64,000 bases of DNA from JAHBXE01 sp044222195 (GCA_044222195.1 JBGANS010000008.1:62001-126000); one strand, 5' to 3'; positions 27,905 to 36,974 are shown, counted from the first letter of the stretch. The notes: generated by a model not told the origin, from the letters alone. A program made the numbers and translations.

Positions 27905-28223
27905 TTTCGCGCAATTCCCCCTTCCACTGTCTGTACGACTCAGTATACTATGAGTTGCAGGCCAAGTCGGCCGTGCCGCCCACGCCGCTCTGATAAGCGT
28001 GTTTTCGGGCGACACAGGCCGGACAGCCGGAGTCTTCCGGTTGGCTCACGGGCAAGGACCGCTCGTGTGACTCGGCGGCGTCAAGGACAAATATTGCGCT
28101 ACCGATGAAACCCCCCGCACGGGTGGACCGAACGGGGTTGGGGCCGAAAACGGGTATTCGGCTTCAGGCTGGTTTCGGGATGGATCCAGGCGGCTGATAA
28201 CCGCCGGAGGGTGGATAGAAAGC
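27905..28223. other. Divergent intergenic region before the sigma factor gene
   Basis: About 320 bases separate the leftward UVR-motif gene from the rightward sigma factor gene. The palindromic AGTATACT (27942-27949) offers a TATACT -10 on both strands, the leftward one 37 nt from ATG 27904. GGAGGG lies about 15 nt before ATG 28224. No ORF or strong terminator was seen. Confidence 0.4.
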
Positions 28224-29237
28224 ATGGCAACTCCGTACAGGCAATCGACGTCTGGCGCGCACGGTGCGTCAGGTGGAAGCACGTCCAGGGGGGCCGCGTC
28301 AAGCGGTCGAGAGGTGCAGTCCGAACTGCAGCTCTACCTCCGGGAAATCAACGCGACGCCGCTTCTGACAGCAGAGGAAGAGAGAGACCTCGGCTGGGCG
28401 ATCATCAACGACAACGATCCGGCCGCGCGCGAACGAATGATCCGCGCCAACCTCCGTCTCGTCGTCGCGATCGCCAAGAACTACACCAACAGGGGCCTCC
28501 CTCTCACCGACCTCATCGAGGAAGGCAACATCGGCCTCATGCGCGCGGTGGAAGGCTTCGACCCCGCGCAAGGCGCCAGGTTCAGCACCTACGCCTCGTG
28601 GTGGATCAAGCAGGCCATCAAGCGCGCCCTGATCAACGCGACCCAGCCCATCCATGTGCCCGCGTACATGGTCGAGCTCATCGCCAAGTGGAAGGAAGCA
28701 TCCCGCAAGCTCGAAGCCCAGCTCGGCGTGCCCCCCACGGCCCAGCAGCTCGCCGAGTTCATGCAGCTTCCGGTCCGGAAGATCCGCATCATCCGGCGCG
28801 CCGTCAAGGCCTTCCAGACGCCCACCACCGGCACCGCCGGCGCCGATGGTGAACTCGTCAGCATGGGCGACCTCATCGCTGACGCCAAGGGCGCTCCCCC
28901 GGAGGAGTCCACCTTTCGCGACGACGAGGTCATCACTCTCACTCGCCTGCTCGACTCCATCGATGTGCGCGAGGCCCAGATCCTCCGCCTTCGCTTCGGG
29001 CTCGACGGCCAGGAGCCCCTGACTCTCAAGGAAATCGCCGAGAGCGTCGGCATCAGCCGCGAACGCGTCCGCCAGATCGTCGACGAGTCGCTCACCAAGC
29101 TCAACGCCCAGATCTCCGACGACCGGCCCAGCCGGTTCTTCCGCGAGAACCTGAGCCGCCACGGTGAACCCCTCTCCGCCGAGAAGGCCCGCGAACGGGC
29201 CATCCGCCGCTCCAAGCGCTACCGCGCCATCGGCTGA
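28224..29237 (+). CDS. Primary-type RNA polymerase sigma factor (RpoD/SigA-like)
   Basis: The 337-residue sigma70 protein has region 1.2 (SELQLYLREINATPLLTAEEE), region 2 with the core- and -10-binding stretch (NLRLVVAIAKNYTNRGLPLTDLIEEGNIGLMRAVEGFDP, FSTYASWWIKQAIKRAL), region 3, and region 4 with the -35 helix-turn-helix (LTLKEIAESVGISRERVRQIVDESLTKL). The N-terminal 30 residues are Ser/Gly/Ala-rich and there is no long region 1.1. This makes it a short RpoD or a group 2 factor. It could recognise the TANNNT elements described elsewhere in the window. The basic tail (ARERAIRRSKRYRAIG) is unusual. A terminator follows. Confidence 0.92.
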   Translation: MATPYRQSTSGAHGASGGSTSRGAASSGREVQSELQLYLREINATPLLTAEEERDLGWAIINDNDPAARERMIRANLRLVVAIAKNYTNRGLPLTDLIEEGNIGLMRAVEGFDPAQGARFSTYASWWIKQAIKRALINATQPIHVPAYMVELIAKWKEASRKLEAQLGVPPTAQQLAEFMQLPVRKIRIIRRAVKAFQTPTTGTAGADGELVSMGDLIADAKGAPPEESTFRDDEVITLTRLLDSIDVREAQILRLRFGLDGQEPLTLKEIAESVGISRERVRQIVDESLTKLNAQISDDRPSRFFRENLSRHGEPLSAEKARERAIRRSKRYRAIG

Positions 29238-29275
29238 TCGTTCCGTACGTTCGCCGGTCCTCGCGGCCAATCCCA

Positions 29276-29316
29276 GCACACACACGCAGCGGCTTTCACG
29301 CCGCTGTGTGTCTTTT
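29276..29316 (+). terminator. Intrinsic terminator after sigma factor gene
   Basis: ACACACGCAGCGGC pairs with GCCGCTGTGTGT, with a two-base bulge, and TCTTTTT follows. It lies about 40 nt after the sigma factor stop codon. Confidence 0.65.
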
Positions 29317-29401
29317 TCCGCTACTCCATTCCCCCGCCCCCAGTGCCCCTGCCCCCACATTCTGCTACCATCCCGCCCCTTCCGGCAGTGGAGTCCCGAC
29401 G

Positions 29402-30967
29402 ATGCCGCACCGCCTCCTGGTCTGTCTCTCCGCCCTCTTCATCTCCCTCCACGCCGCCCGCGCGGAGGACCAGCTCGCCACCGCCAACGCGGCGTACAGC
29501 ACCATCCAGCTGGACAAACGCTCCGACCTCGTGCTTCTCCCCCTCGCCGCCAAGATGGAGGCCCCCCCGGCCCCCGTCTCCACCGCTGAAAAGGCCATGA
29601 CCATCCCCGCGGGCTCCTCCGCCTGGTCCGCCGCCGAAACCTGGGCCAACGCCGCGCCCCAGCGCGCCGTCATCGAGGCCCTCGATAAGGTGACCAAGGA
29701 ATCAAACTCCGTCCAGGGGTTCGCCTTCGGCCTTCCCTACGGCGCGGACGCCACGGGCGCCACCGCCGAAGGCCGCCAGCTCATCGCGGCAGGCCTCTAC
29801 GTCGAGCTCGGCTCCCCACCACTCCTCGCCGCCGCCAAGTACGGCTACCTCCCCGCCCTCGACCGCGTTGGCTGCCTCGTCCATGTCGAGGCCACGCGCC
29901 TCGCCGCCGCCGGCAAGGTCGCCGAAGCCATCGACGTTCTCATCGACTGGCTTTTCTTCTCACGCCAGATGGCCGACCGCATCATGTTCGTCGAGTCACG
30001 CTGGGCTTTCCAGACCATGTCCGTCACGCTCGACCGCATCCGCGATGTTGCCTACGTCGACTTCCGCTACGGCACCCGCACCCTCACCTCCGAACAAATC
30101 TCCCCCATCCTCGAACGCCTCAAGCCCGACGGGTACATCGGCGTCGACCGGATCCCCTTCCCCAAGGGCGACCAGCTCGCCGCCGCGCAGGTCGTCGGCG
30201 CCGTCTTCAAGGAACGCAACGGCCCCAACACCGAGACCTTCGCCAAGACCATGTCGCGCCTCGCCAGCACCGAACGGCCCCTCCGCCTCTTCGCCGAGTC
30301 CGCCCGCTGGAACGAGGTGGCCTCCGCCCACGCCAACTGGTTCGACACCAGCGACCAGATCGACAAGATCGTCGGCGACCTGCGCTCCCGCTGGCCCCTC
30401 GAATCCTTCGACCCACGCATGGCCCTCACCACGGACTACGAAAAGACCAGCAAACGCCGCTTCCCCGTTCTCCTCACCGTCATCCCCGACATGTCCATGC
30501 TCTTCAACGACCGCCAGATCCTTCGAACCCAGCTCGTCGGCACCCGCTGCTCCCTCGGCCTCGTCGCGTTCTACTACCGCTCCAAGGACTTCCCGCCCAA
30601 GCTCGAATCCATCCGCCCCACCTTCGTCAAGGTCATCGAGGCCGACCCCTTCAACCCCGACCGCGCCCGCGGCAAGCAGCCGCCCCTCGAGTTCTTCGTC
30701 CCCGTCCGCGACCAGACCTTCGGCTCCCGCGAAGACCCCAGGCCCCACCAGATGAACGTCCTGCCCCGCGGCGGCGGAAACAACTTCTCCGTCTCCATCG
30801 ACAAGGACCAGTTCATCCTCTACTCCGTCGGCCCCGACGGCCGCAAAGACTGGGCCAAAGACGTCTCCGGCGAGCCCGCCGCCAAAGCCGTCGGCGACCT
30901 CCTCATCTGGCCCCCCATCACCTCCCTCATGCGCCAACGCATGCAGGAAACCGGCCAGCTCAAGTAA
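29402..30967 (+). CDS. Hypothetical secreted protein
   Basis: The 521-residue protein has a signal peptide (MPHRLLVCLSALFISLHAARA) and a large, mostly helical body without any motif that I recognise. ATG 29402 is used because it gives the signal peptide and has GTGGAG upstream; the open frame extends further without coding character. Segments such as ALDKVTKESNSVQGFAFGLPYG and LLTVIPDMSMLFNDRQILRTQLVGTR suggest a planctomycete-specific family. The C-terminal part resembles secreted proteins in which a cleaved hydrophobic-core domain is followed by a Pro-rich loop (FFVPVRDQTFGSREDPRPHQ). Function unknown. Confidence 0.65.
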   Translation: MPHRLLVCLSALFISLHAARAEDQLATANAAYSTIQLDKRSDLVLLPLAAKMEAPPAPVSTAEKAMTIPAGSSAWSAAETWANAAPQRAVIEALDKVTKESNSVQGFAFGLPYGADATGATAEGRQLIAAGLYVELGSPPLLAAAKYGYLPALDRVGCLVHVEATRLAAAGKVAEAIDVLIDWLFFSRQMADRIMFVESRWAFQTMSVTLDRIRDVAYVDFRYGTRTLTSEQISPILERLKPDGYIGVDRIPFPKGDQLAAAQVVGAVFKERNGPNTETFAKTMSRLASTERPLRLFAESARWNEVASAHANWFDTSDQIDKIVGDLRSRWPLESFDPRMALTTDYEKTSKRRFPVLLTVIPDMSMLFNDRQILRTQLVGTRCSLGLVAFYYRSKDFPPKLESIRPTFVKVIEADPFNPDRARGKQPPLEFFVPVRDQTFGSREDPRPHQMNVLPRGGGNNFSVSIDKDQFILYSVGPDGRKDWAKDVSGEPAAKAVGDLLIWPPITSLMRQRMQETGQLK

Positions 30968-31289
30968 CTCAGCGGTTCGAAAGAGCGCGTTGAGCATCTT
31001 GAAATTCGAAACTGGCGAAGCCCCGGGCTGACGCGCCACGACCGCTTTTGCGCGCACAAACGCGGTCGTCCACTCCTCCACCGCGTGGCATCGCCGCTCA
31101 AATCACGGCGAAGACGTTACGGGTGTAAGGGCGAGCATTGCTGAAGCGCCGCCGACACTTTCGTCGGCACAACCGCGACTTTCACCACCGAGTCAAGATG
31201 CTCAAAACCCCATCTCTCTCATCTTGAGCATCTTGAGCACCTTGAACCGGCGGGCTCTCGCTGATCCCCAGCTTCCGCTCCCTCTCCCC
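30968..31289. other. Intergenic region with TTGAGCATCTTGA repeats
   Basis: This stretch of about 320 bases has no convincing ORF. It holds several copies of a short unit: TTGAGCATCTTGA near 30990-31002, its reverse complement TCAAGATGCTCAA at 31193-31205, and a tandem ATCTTGAGCATCTTGAGCAC at 31221-31240. A small GCCGACACTTTCGTCGGC hairpin is at about 31151-31168. The trxB promoter element is at its right end. Confidence 0.5.
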
Positions 31290-31295
31290 TACAAT
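31290..31295 (+). promoter_or_regulatory. -10 TACAAT abutting trxB start
   Basis: TACAAT, one base from consensus, is followed by CCCCG (5 nt) and ATG 31301. No SD is present, so trxB is predicted to be leaderless. Confidence 0.5.
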
Positions 31296-31300
31296 CCCCG

Positions 31301-32296
31301 ATGCCCCCCACCACCCCAGCCTCACCCCACAAGCTCGTCATCATCGGCTCCGGCCCCGCCGGCTGGACCGCCGCCATCTACGCCGCGCGGGCCCAGCTCC
31401 AGCCCGTCGTCTACATCGGCGTCCCCAAGGCCGATCCCGGCCCCATCCTCCCCGGTGGCCAGCTCATGCTCACCACCGACGTCGAGAACTACCCCGGCTT
31501 CGAGCACGGCGTCAAAGGCCCTGAAATGATGGACGTTTTCCAGAAGCAGGCCGTCCGCTTCGGGACCCAGATCGTCGGCGAGGACATCACCCGTTGCGAC
31601 TTCGCCAGGGATGGCGGAGTCCACACCCTGCACACCTCCGGCGGCACGCCGGTCCACGCCCGCGCCGTCATCATCGCCACCGGCGCCACGGCCAACTGGC
31701 TCGGTCTCTCCAATGAACTCCGCCTCGCCAAGATCGGCGGCGGCGTCTCCGCCTGCGCCGTCTGCGATGGCGCCCTCCCCGTCTTCCGCGGCCAACGCCT
31801 CCTCGTCGTCGGCGGCGGCGACACCGCCCTCGAAGAAGCCACCTACCTCACCAAGTTCGCCTCCGAAGTCATCATCATCCACCGGCGCGACAAACTCCGC
31901 GGCAGCAAAATCATGCAGGACCGCTACCTCTCCCGCCCCAACGCCAAAGTGATGTGGAACAAGGCCGTCACCGATGTTCTCGGCGATGAGGTCATCACCG
32001 GCGTCGCGCTCAAGGACACGGTCACAGGCGAGGCCTCCAAGCTCGAAGCCAAGGGCCTCTTCATCGCCATCGGCCACACGCCGGCCACCAAGTTCCTCAA
32101 GGGCTCGCACATCGAGCTCGACGAGAACGGCTACGTCAAGCTCAAGCACCGCAACAGTTACACGAACATCCCCGGCGTCTTCGCCGCGGGCGATGTCGCC
32201 GACCACGAATACCGCCAGGCCGTCACCGCGGCAGGCATGGGCTGCATGGCCGCGCTCGATGCGGAGCGGTGGCTCGCGGCGCAGGGCGTGGATTGA
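31301..32296 (+). CDS. trxB: Thioredoxin-disulfide reductase
   Basis: The 331-residue flavoprotein reduces thioredoxin with NADPH. The FAD site (LVIIGSGPAGWTAAIYAARA), the redox-active Cys152-A-V-Cys155 (SACAVCDGA), the NADPH site (VVGGGDTALEEATYL, IHRRDKLRGSK) and the C-terminal GVFAAGDVADHEYRQAVTAAGMGCMAALDAER are all intact, and the length is normal. It overlaps or touches the next gene (TTGA at 32293-32296). Cytoplasmic; it provides electrons for thioredoxin-fold proteins such as the one at 39362-40561, if those are reached through a membrane relay. Confidence 0.95.
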   Translation: MPPTTPASPHKLVIIGSGPAGWTAAIYAARAQLQPVVYIGVPKADPGPILPGGQLMLTTDVENYPGFEHGVKGPEMMDVFQKQAVRFGTQIVGEDITRCDFARDGGVHTLHTSGGTPVHARAVIIATGATANWLGLSNELRLAKIGGGVSACAVCDGALPVFRGQRLLVVGGGDTALEEATYLTKFASEVIIIHRRDKLRGSKIMQDRYLSRPNAKVMWNKAVTDVLGDEVITGVALKDTVTGEASKLEAKGLFIAIGHTPATKFLKGSHIELDENGYVKLKHRNSYTNIPGVFAAGDVADHEYRQAVTAAGMGCMAALDAERWLAAQGVD

Positions 32297-33024
32297 CCGC
32301 TCGCGACTCCATTCGCGCGGCGATCGACCGTGACGGATATGCAGTGGTTCCGGGTGTGGTCGAGTCGGGCTTGGCTCGCCGACTCGCCTCCTTGTGCCCG
32401 CAACTCACCGGCGCCGGACTTCGCAACGCGTTCACTGAAGTGCCCGAACTGGGAAGCCTTGCTTCGCTGGCGCCTGTGCAATCGCTTGTGCTTCAGGTCC
32501 TCGGCGCGCCGGGCTTTGTCACGAGAGCGATCCTCTTCGACAAGAACCCCGGCGCCAACTGGAGCCTCGGGTTTCATCAGGACACGGCCATCGCCGTCCA
32601 ATCACGCGCCGAACTCGAAGGCTTTGGTCCATGGTCCATCAAGGCCGGAGTGCACCATGTGCGTCCGCCGGCAGAGACTCTCGAAGGCATGATCACCGTG
32701 CGGATACACCTCGATGACTGCGGACCCGACAACGGTCCACTTCAGCTCATTCCAGGCTCGCACCGGCACGGCCTTCTGGAAGACAGTGCACTCGCCCAAT
32801 GGACGACTTGTCCGGCAGTCACCTGCGAGGCCCAGGCCGGAGACGCCGTGCTCATGCGCCCGCTTGTGCTTCACGCGTCATCAAAGTCGCAGGCCCCTAC
32901 CCATCGGCGCGTGGCGCACTTCGAGTTTGCCGCTCGTCCTCTGCCGCTTCCGCTCCGGTGGCACGAGCCGCTCAGTGCTGATTCGCAGGCGAGCTCGGCA
33001 AGTCCCCCTCACCAAAGAGCCTGA
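32293..33024 (+). CDS. Phytanoyl-CoA dioxygenase (PhyH) family protein
   Basis: The 243-residue protein shows the Fe(II)/2-oxoglutarate facial triad of the PhyH family: His95-Q-Asp97 (LGFHQDTAIA) and distal His194 (LHASSKS), with the 2-oxoglutarate Arg in APTHRRVAHFEFA, and the family stretch VRIHLDDCGPDNGPLQLIPGSHRHG. Substrate unknown; relatives hydroxylate lipids, ectoine or small secondary metabolites. Start TTG 32293 overlaps the trxB stop and has AGGG upstream; GTG 32269 is the alternative. The 3' end overlaps the convergent ACT gene by 53 nt. Confidence 0.85.
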   Translation: MTARDSIRAAIDRDGYAVVPGVVESGLARRLASLCPQLTGAGLRNAFTEVPELGSLASLAPVQSLVLQVLGAPGFVTRAILFDKNPGANWSLGFHQDTAIAVQSRAELEGFGPWSIKAGVHHVRPPAETLEGMITVRIHLDDCGPDNGPLQLIPGSHRHGLLEDSALAQWTTCPAVTCEAQAGDAVLMRPLVLHASSKSQAPTHRRVAHFEFAARPLPLPLRWHEPLSADSQASSASPPHQRA

Positions 33025-33463
33025 AGTTCTTCCGCCTCAGGATCTGTCCAGCGAGGGTCAGGTCGTCCACCGCAAGCGCGATCGTCGGCGTCCCGTTGGG
33101 CCGCAGCATCAGCGGGTACGCGAAGTGAATATTCAACTCCGCCCCGAGCAGCGACAGGCACAAGCTCGAAAGCGTGTGGCCCTGGGAGAGTTCGACAATC
33201 AGCAGGTCGGTTTCGGAGAACGCGAGGTTGTTCTGCCGGAGCATGTCGCGCGCCTTGGGCGATGAGTTGGTGATCAGCCGAACGATCGAGCAGTCGCTCG
33301 CCTCGTGCACCGACAGCGCCGCCACCTGGCAGATCGACCCATCAAAGAGCTCAACCAAGTCCAGCAGCTTCCCCACCTTGTTCGGCAGGAACACCGAGAA
33401 CTGCGTCACCATCGGAGGGGCGTACCCCTGCGTAGTCTCCAGCGGCGTCGGTGCCTGGCTCAT
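32972..33463 (-). CDS. ACT-domain protein
   Basis: The 163-residue protein (ATG 33463) carries a double ACT-like pattern: TQFSVFLPNKVGKLLDLVELFDGSICQVAALSVHEASDCSIVRLITN, and a second half (FSETDLLIVELSQG...SLLGAELNIHFAYPLMLRPNGTPTIALAVDD). Such stand-alone ACT proteins bind amino acids or other small ligands as regulators. It may be cotranscribed with iscS-iscU-iscA, which lie upstream on the same strand, but 260 nt separate them. Function not known. Confidence 0.75.
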   Translation of the reverse strand: MSQAPTPLETTQGYAPPMVTQFSVFLPNKVGKLLDLVELFDGSICQVAALSVHEASDCSIVRLITNSSPKARDMLRQNNLAFSETDLLIVELSQGHTLSSLCLSLLGAELNIHFAYPLMLRPNGTPTIALAVDDLTLAGQILRRKNFRLFGEGDLPSSPANQH

Positions 33464-33723
33464 GCTGTTGGTTCCGAACACCGGCCCGGCCAGTCCGTGC
33501 GGCGGGTGATCAAGACCGGTTCCACGAGACTGGCATTCAACCCTGACTCCCAGCACCGACCACTTCGGCGCTGGTTACGCCTCAAACAACCCCCCAACGT
33601 CCCTCAAAGGACAGGTCCCAGAATACCACAGGCCAAGCGGTTCCCGCAAGGCAAATCGGTACCCCGACCTCACTTACAAAGGTCGCGGCCCGGCCTCGGG
33701 GAGCGGCAGGATTTGCGCGGCAC

Positions 33724-34086
33724 TCAGGCCGAGAAACTCGACCCGCACCCGCAGGAGCTGGTCGCGTTGGGGTTCTGGAACACGAAGCCGCGGCCCATGA
33801 TCTCGTCGCGGAAGTCGATCGTCGTGCCGTTCAGGTAGAGCAGGCTCTTGGGGTCGCAGATGATCTTGATGCCGTGCTGTTCAAAGACCTCGTCGGTCTC
33901 TTTCTGCGACTCGGTCAGGTCGAGCACGTAGCTGAACCCGCTGCACCCGCCACCTTTGACGCCCACCCGCAGGCGGACCTTCTCAACGTCCAGCTCCTGG
34001 TCGGCGACGATGTGACGAATTTCCTTCGCCGCGGTCTCGGAAAGGATGATGCCCTGAATCGCGGCGTTGGTTTCGGTCGTGGACAT
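33724..34086 (-). CDS. iscA: Iron-sulfur cluster carrier IscA/ErpA family
   Basis: The 120-residue HesB-type protein has the three conserved Cys: one in GGGCSGFSY and two in the C-terminal CGCGSSF. It receives or transfers Fe-S clusters after assembly on IscU. Length and motifs are normal for A-type carriers; IscA and ErpA cannot be told apart with confidence. Start ATG 34086 has GGAG about nine bases upstream and TAGAAT further up. It lies 85 nt after iscU in the order iscS-iscU-iscA. Confidence 0.92.
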   Translation of the reverse strand: MSTTETNAAIQGIILSETAAKEIRHIVADQELDVEKVRLRVGVKGGGCSGFSYVLDLTESQKETDEVFEQHGIKIICDPKSLLYLNGTTIDFRDEIMGRGFVFQNPNATSSCGCGSSFSA

Positions 34087-34171
34087 TGAAACGGGCTCCT
34101 GATTGCTCCATCTATTCTACGTTCGGGCCTGAATGCGGTTCTGGTGTTATCGACCCAACGGGGGTAGATCC

Positions 34172-34603
34172 TTAGTGGGCGGAAGCGGCCTGGCGCTCAT
34201 CGACCGGCATCCCGTTTTTCTGCTTGTAGTCGGCGATCGCCGAGCGGATCGCGTCCTCCGCAAGGACCGAGCAGTGGATCTTGACCGGCGGGAGGCTCAG
34301 CTCCTCGACGATCTGCGTGTTCTTGATCGCGAGGCCCTCGTCCAGGGTCTTGCCCTTGAGCCACTCCGTCGCGAGCGAGCTGGACGCGATGGCCGAGCCG
34401 CAGCCGAAGCACTTGAACTTGGCGTCCTCGATCACACCGCTCTGGCCGACCTTGATCTGGAGCTGCATCACGTCGCCGCACTCGGGCGCCCCGACAAGAC
34501 CCACACCGATGTCCTTGCGGTTCTTGACGTCGGCCTGGGTGCCGAAGTTCCCGACGTTGCGAGGGTGCTCGTAGTGGTCGATGATTTTTTCGCCGTAAGC
34601 CAT
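34172..34603 (-). CDS. iscU: Iron-sulfur cluster scaffold IscU
   Basis: The 143-residue scaffold has the three cluster-ligand Cys (PECGDVM, KCFGCGSA, KIHCSVL), the Asp next to the first Cys, and the LPPVKIHCS motif recognised by HscA-type chaperones in other bacteria. N-terminus MAYGEKIIDHYEHPRNVGNFG is typical, so ATG 34603 is right. It starts 11 nt after iscS. No hscA, hscB, fdx or iscR gene is in the window. Confidence 0.95.
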   Translation of the reverse strand: MAYGEKIIDHYEHPRNVGNFGTQADVKNRKDIGVGLVGAPECGDVMQLQIKVGQSGVIEDAKFKCFGCGSAIASSSLATEWLKGKTLDEGLAIKNTQIVEELSLPPVKIHCSVLAEDAIRSAIADYKQKNGMPVDERQAASAH

Positions 34604-34614
34604 TGTGACAACTC

Positions 34615-35850
34615 CTAGTGGTGGGCCCACTCGACCTTGCTCAGGTCGATGCCTTCCTTGTGCATGTCGTACAGGGGGGAAAGCTCCCGCAACTTCTTCA
34701 CGGACTTCACGATCGCATCGGCGGTGTAGTCCACCTGATCTTCGGTGGTCCAGCGACCCAGCGAGAGCCGCAGGGAGCTGTGGGCCAGGTCGTCGCCGAC
34801 GCCGAGACTCTTGAGGACGTAGCTGGGTTCGAGGCTCGCGCTCGTGCACGCCGAGCCGCTGGAGCACGCGATCTCCTTGATCGCCATCATGAGGCTCTCA
34901 CCCTCGACAAAGCCGAAACTGATGTTCGTGATGTGAGGCAGGCGCTTGTCGGCGTGCCCGTTCACCTGCGTCGTGTCGAGGCGGCTGGTGATTGAGGTCT
35001 CGAGCTTTTTCCGCAGCGCCAGCAGCCGCTGGCCGTCCTTGTCCATCTCGTTCTTCGCGATTTCGCACGCTTTGCCGAGGCCGACGATACCGGGGACGTT
35101 CAGCGTGCCCGAGCGGAACCCGCGTTCCTGGCCGCCGCCATCCACCAGAGACACGAGCCGCACCCGCGGGTTGCGACGCCGAACATACAGCCCGCCGACC
35201 CCCTTGGGCCCGTAGATCTTGTGCCCGCTGAAACTGAGCAGGTCCACGTTGTCCGTCTTCACATTCGTCGGCATCTTCCCGACCCACTGCGTCGCATCGG
35301 TGTGAAAGATCACGTTTCGTTCGTGGCAGAGAGCCCCGATCTGCGGGACTTCGTTGATCGTTCCGATCTCGTTGTTCGCCCACATGATGGAGACGAGGAT
35401 CGTGTCCTCGCGCATCGCGGCCTTCACGGCCTCCGCCGTGATGATCCCATCCTTGGGCGGCTCAAGAAACGTCACGTCGAAGCCTTCCTTCTGGAGCCGC
35501 TTGCACGGATCCAGGACGGCCTTGTGCTCGTGCATTGCCGTGATGATGTGGCCGCGGCCGGGCGAACCCGCCGGCGCCCTTTCGTACATCTGCGCCCCGC
35601 CGCGGATCGCGATGTTGTTCGACTCCGTCGAGCCCGAAGTGAAAATGACTTCCTTCTCGTCTGCACCGATCAAGGCGGCACACTGACTCCGGGCCTTGTC
35701 CACAGCCTCTTCCGACTCCCAACCAAACTTGTGATTGCGGCTGCCGGGGTTGCCGTAGTTCTGCGTGAATATCGGGAGCATCGCCTCGACGACACGTGGA
35801 TCGCAAGGCGTTGTCGCGGCGTGATCAAGGTAAATCGGAAACTTGGGCAT
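34615..35850 (-). CDS. iscS: Cysteine desulfurase IscS
   Basis: The 411-residue PLP enzyme delivers sulfur from cysteine to IscU. Visible features are YLDHAATTP at the N-terminus, the PLP His (AMHEHKAVLDP), the Schiff-base Lys in FSGHKIYGPKG (about residue 210), RSGTLNVPGIVG, and the mobile loop Cys in SSGSACTSASLEPSYVL. It is first of the isc genes. ATG 35850 has GGAGGG about eight bases upstream. Upstream (35851-35984) I see no IscR-like site. Confidence 0.95.
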   Translation of the reverse strand: MPKFPIYLDHAATTPCDPRVVEAMLPIFTQNYGNPGSRNHKFGWESEEAVDKARSQCAALIGADEKEVIFTSGSTESNNIAIRGGAQMYERAPAGSPGRGHIITAMHEHKAVLDPCKRLQKEGFDVTFLEPPKDGIITAEAVKAAMREDTILVSIMWANNEIGTINEVPQIGALCHERNVIFHTDATQWVGKMPTNVKTDNVDLLSFSGHKIYGPKGVGGLYVRRRNPRVRLVSLVDGGGQERGFRSGTLNVPGIVGLGKACEIAKNEMDKDGQRLLALRKKLETSITSRLDTTQVNGHADKRLPHITNISFGFVEGESLMMAIKEIACSSGSACTSASLEPSYVLKSLGVGDDLAHSSLRLSLGRWTTEDQVDYTADAIVKSVKKLRELSPLYDMHKEGIDLSKVEWAHH

Positions 35851-35984
35851 CGGTAACCCTCCACCCTTTCAGACCGGTCAAATCAGGACAATCTTGTCCT
35901 GAGACTTAGAATCATTCGAACCACCAGATCAACAATAGGGTTCGTTTCCAACATGAGCAACCCGCACGGACAGGGGTGAAAACG

Positions 35985-36434
35985 CTACTTCTTGGCGGAC
36001 TTCGCCGCGGGTTTCCTGTAAAGCATGGTGACTTTGTTGCCCTTGGCGTTGAAGCTGACACTCGTCATGTAGGCGCGCATGAGCATCAACCCTCGCCCGC
36101 TGGGAAGTTCAAGGTTGGCGTCCAACGTCGGGTCCGGTACGGCCCCCGGGTCAAACCCGGGCCCCCTGTCCTCGATCACCACTTTCAACTGGGCCGGACC
36201 GACGTCATACTCGAAGTCCACGGCCGTCGAATCGGCCAGTCCCTTGTGGCCATGCCGGAATGCGTTGGCCAGCCCCTCTTCCAGCGCCAGACGGACGGCG
36301 AACCTCGATGACTCGGTGTACCCATGCCGGTTGAGCGCCTCGAGCACCCGCCGCACGGCCCCGTCGATCTGGTCGCGTTGGTGCGCAACCTGCAGCCGGC
36401 CTGAGTCCAGAGTTGTGGGATCGGTCGGGTTCAT
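35985..36434 (-). CDS. RsbW-like anti-sigma factor (HATPase_c_2)
   Basis: The 149-residue protein has the GHKL ATPase boxes in the short anti-sigma form: N box LALEEGLANAFRHGH, G1 box VIEDRGPGFDPG and G2 box SGRGLMLMRAYM. Such kinases bind and inhibit a sigma factor or another target and phosphorylate a STAS partner. The STAS gene is directly upstream (36512-36871), 77 nt away, so the two form a partner-switching module. The sensor phosphatase at 12692 could reset it. Confidence 0.88.
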   Translation of the reverse strand: MNPTDPTTLDSGRLQVAHQRDQIDGAVRRVLEALNRHGYTESSRFAVRLALEEGLANAFRHGHKGLADSTAVDFEYDVGPAQLKVVIEDRGPGFDPGAVPDPTLDANLELPSGRGLMLMRAYMTSVSFNAKGNKVTMLYRKPAAKSAKK

Positions 36435-36511
36435 TGGTTACGCACAGCCCGGCCCCGGTTTCCCTTCCAGTTCCGCGCGCATCGCCGCCGATTCGTGCGG
36501 GGTAGCCCGAT

Positions 36512-36871
36512 TCACTTGAAACTCTTGAGGGCGTCCGCGGCGGATTCGTGGATTTCAAACAGCTTGTTCAGCTTGGTGATCACGAAGACCTCGTAGATCT
36601 GCGGGTCGATGTCCGACAGGCGGAGCTGCCCCGACGCCGCCTTCACCCGGTTGTTCACCGTGATCAGCGTGCCCAGCGCGGCCGAGGAGAGGTGATCGAC
36701 GTTCGTGAAACTGATCAGGAGCTTGGGCCGCGGCGAGGCCTCGATGATCGACGTCATTTCTTCCCCGATGAGCTGGATGTTGGCCTCGTCGAGGATGTTG
36801 CGGTCGATGAACTCGACCTGGGTGACATCGCCGACTTTCTTGATTCTGAGGCGGGAGGCTTCGGTGGCCAT
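36512..36871 (-). CDS. STAS-domain anti-anti-sigma factor (RsbV/SpoIIAA-like)
   Basis: The 119-residue STAS protein has the phosphorylation-site region NVDHLSSAALGTLITVNNRVK, with Ser in the usual position, and the beta-alpha STAS pattern before it (VTQVEFIDRNILDEANIQLIGEEMTSIIE). Unphosphorylated STAS proteins sequester the anti-sigma kinase. ATG 36871 has GGAG about nine bases upstream. It is first of the pair with the RsbW-like gene. Confidence 0.88.
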   Translation of the reverse strand: MATEASRLRIKKVGDVTQVEFIDRNILDEANIQLIGEEMTSIIEASPRPKLLISFTNVDHLSSAALGTLITVNNRVKAASGQLRLSDIDPQIYEVFVITKLNKLFEIHESAADALKSFK

Positions 36872-36974
36872 CGGGGGCAATCTCCGGGAACTGGCGTGGG
36901 TCTCTGGCGTCGCAAGCATACGCGAGAGTGGGCCCAAAGGTAGCCGCCGCGTGGGCCCCGGACCTCCAGTCCCG

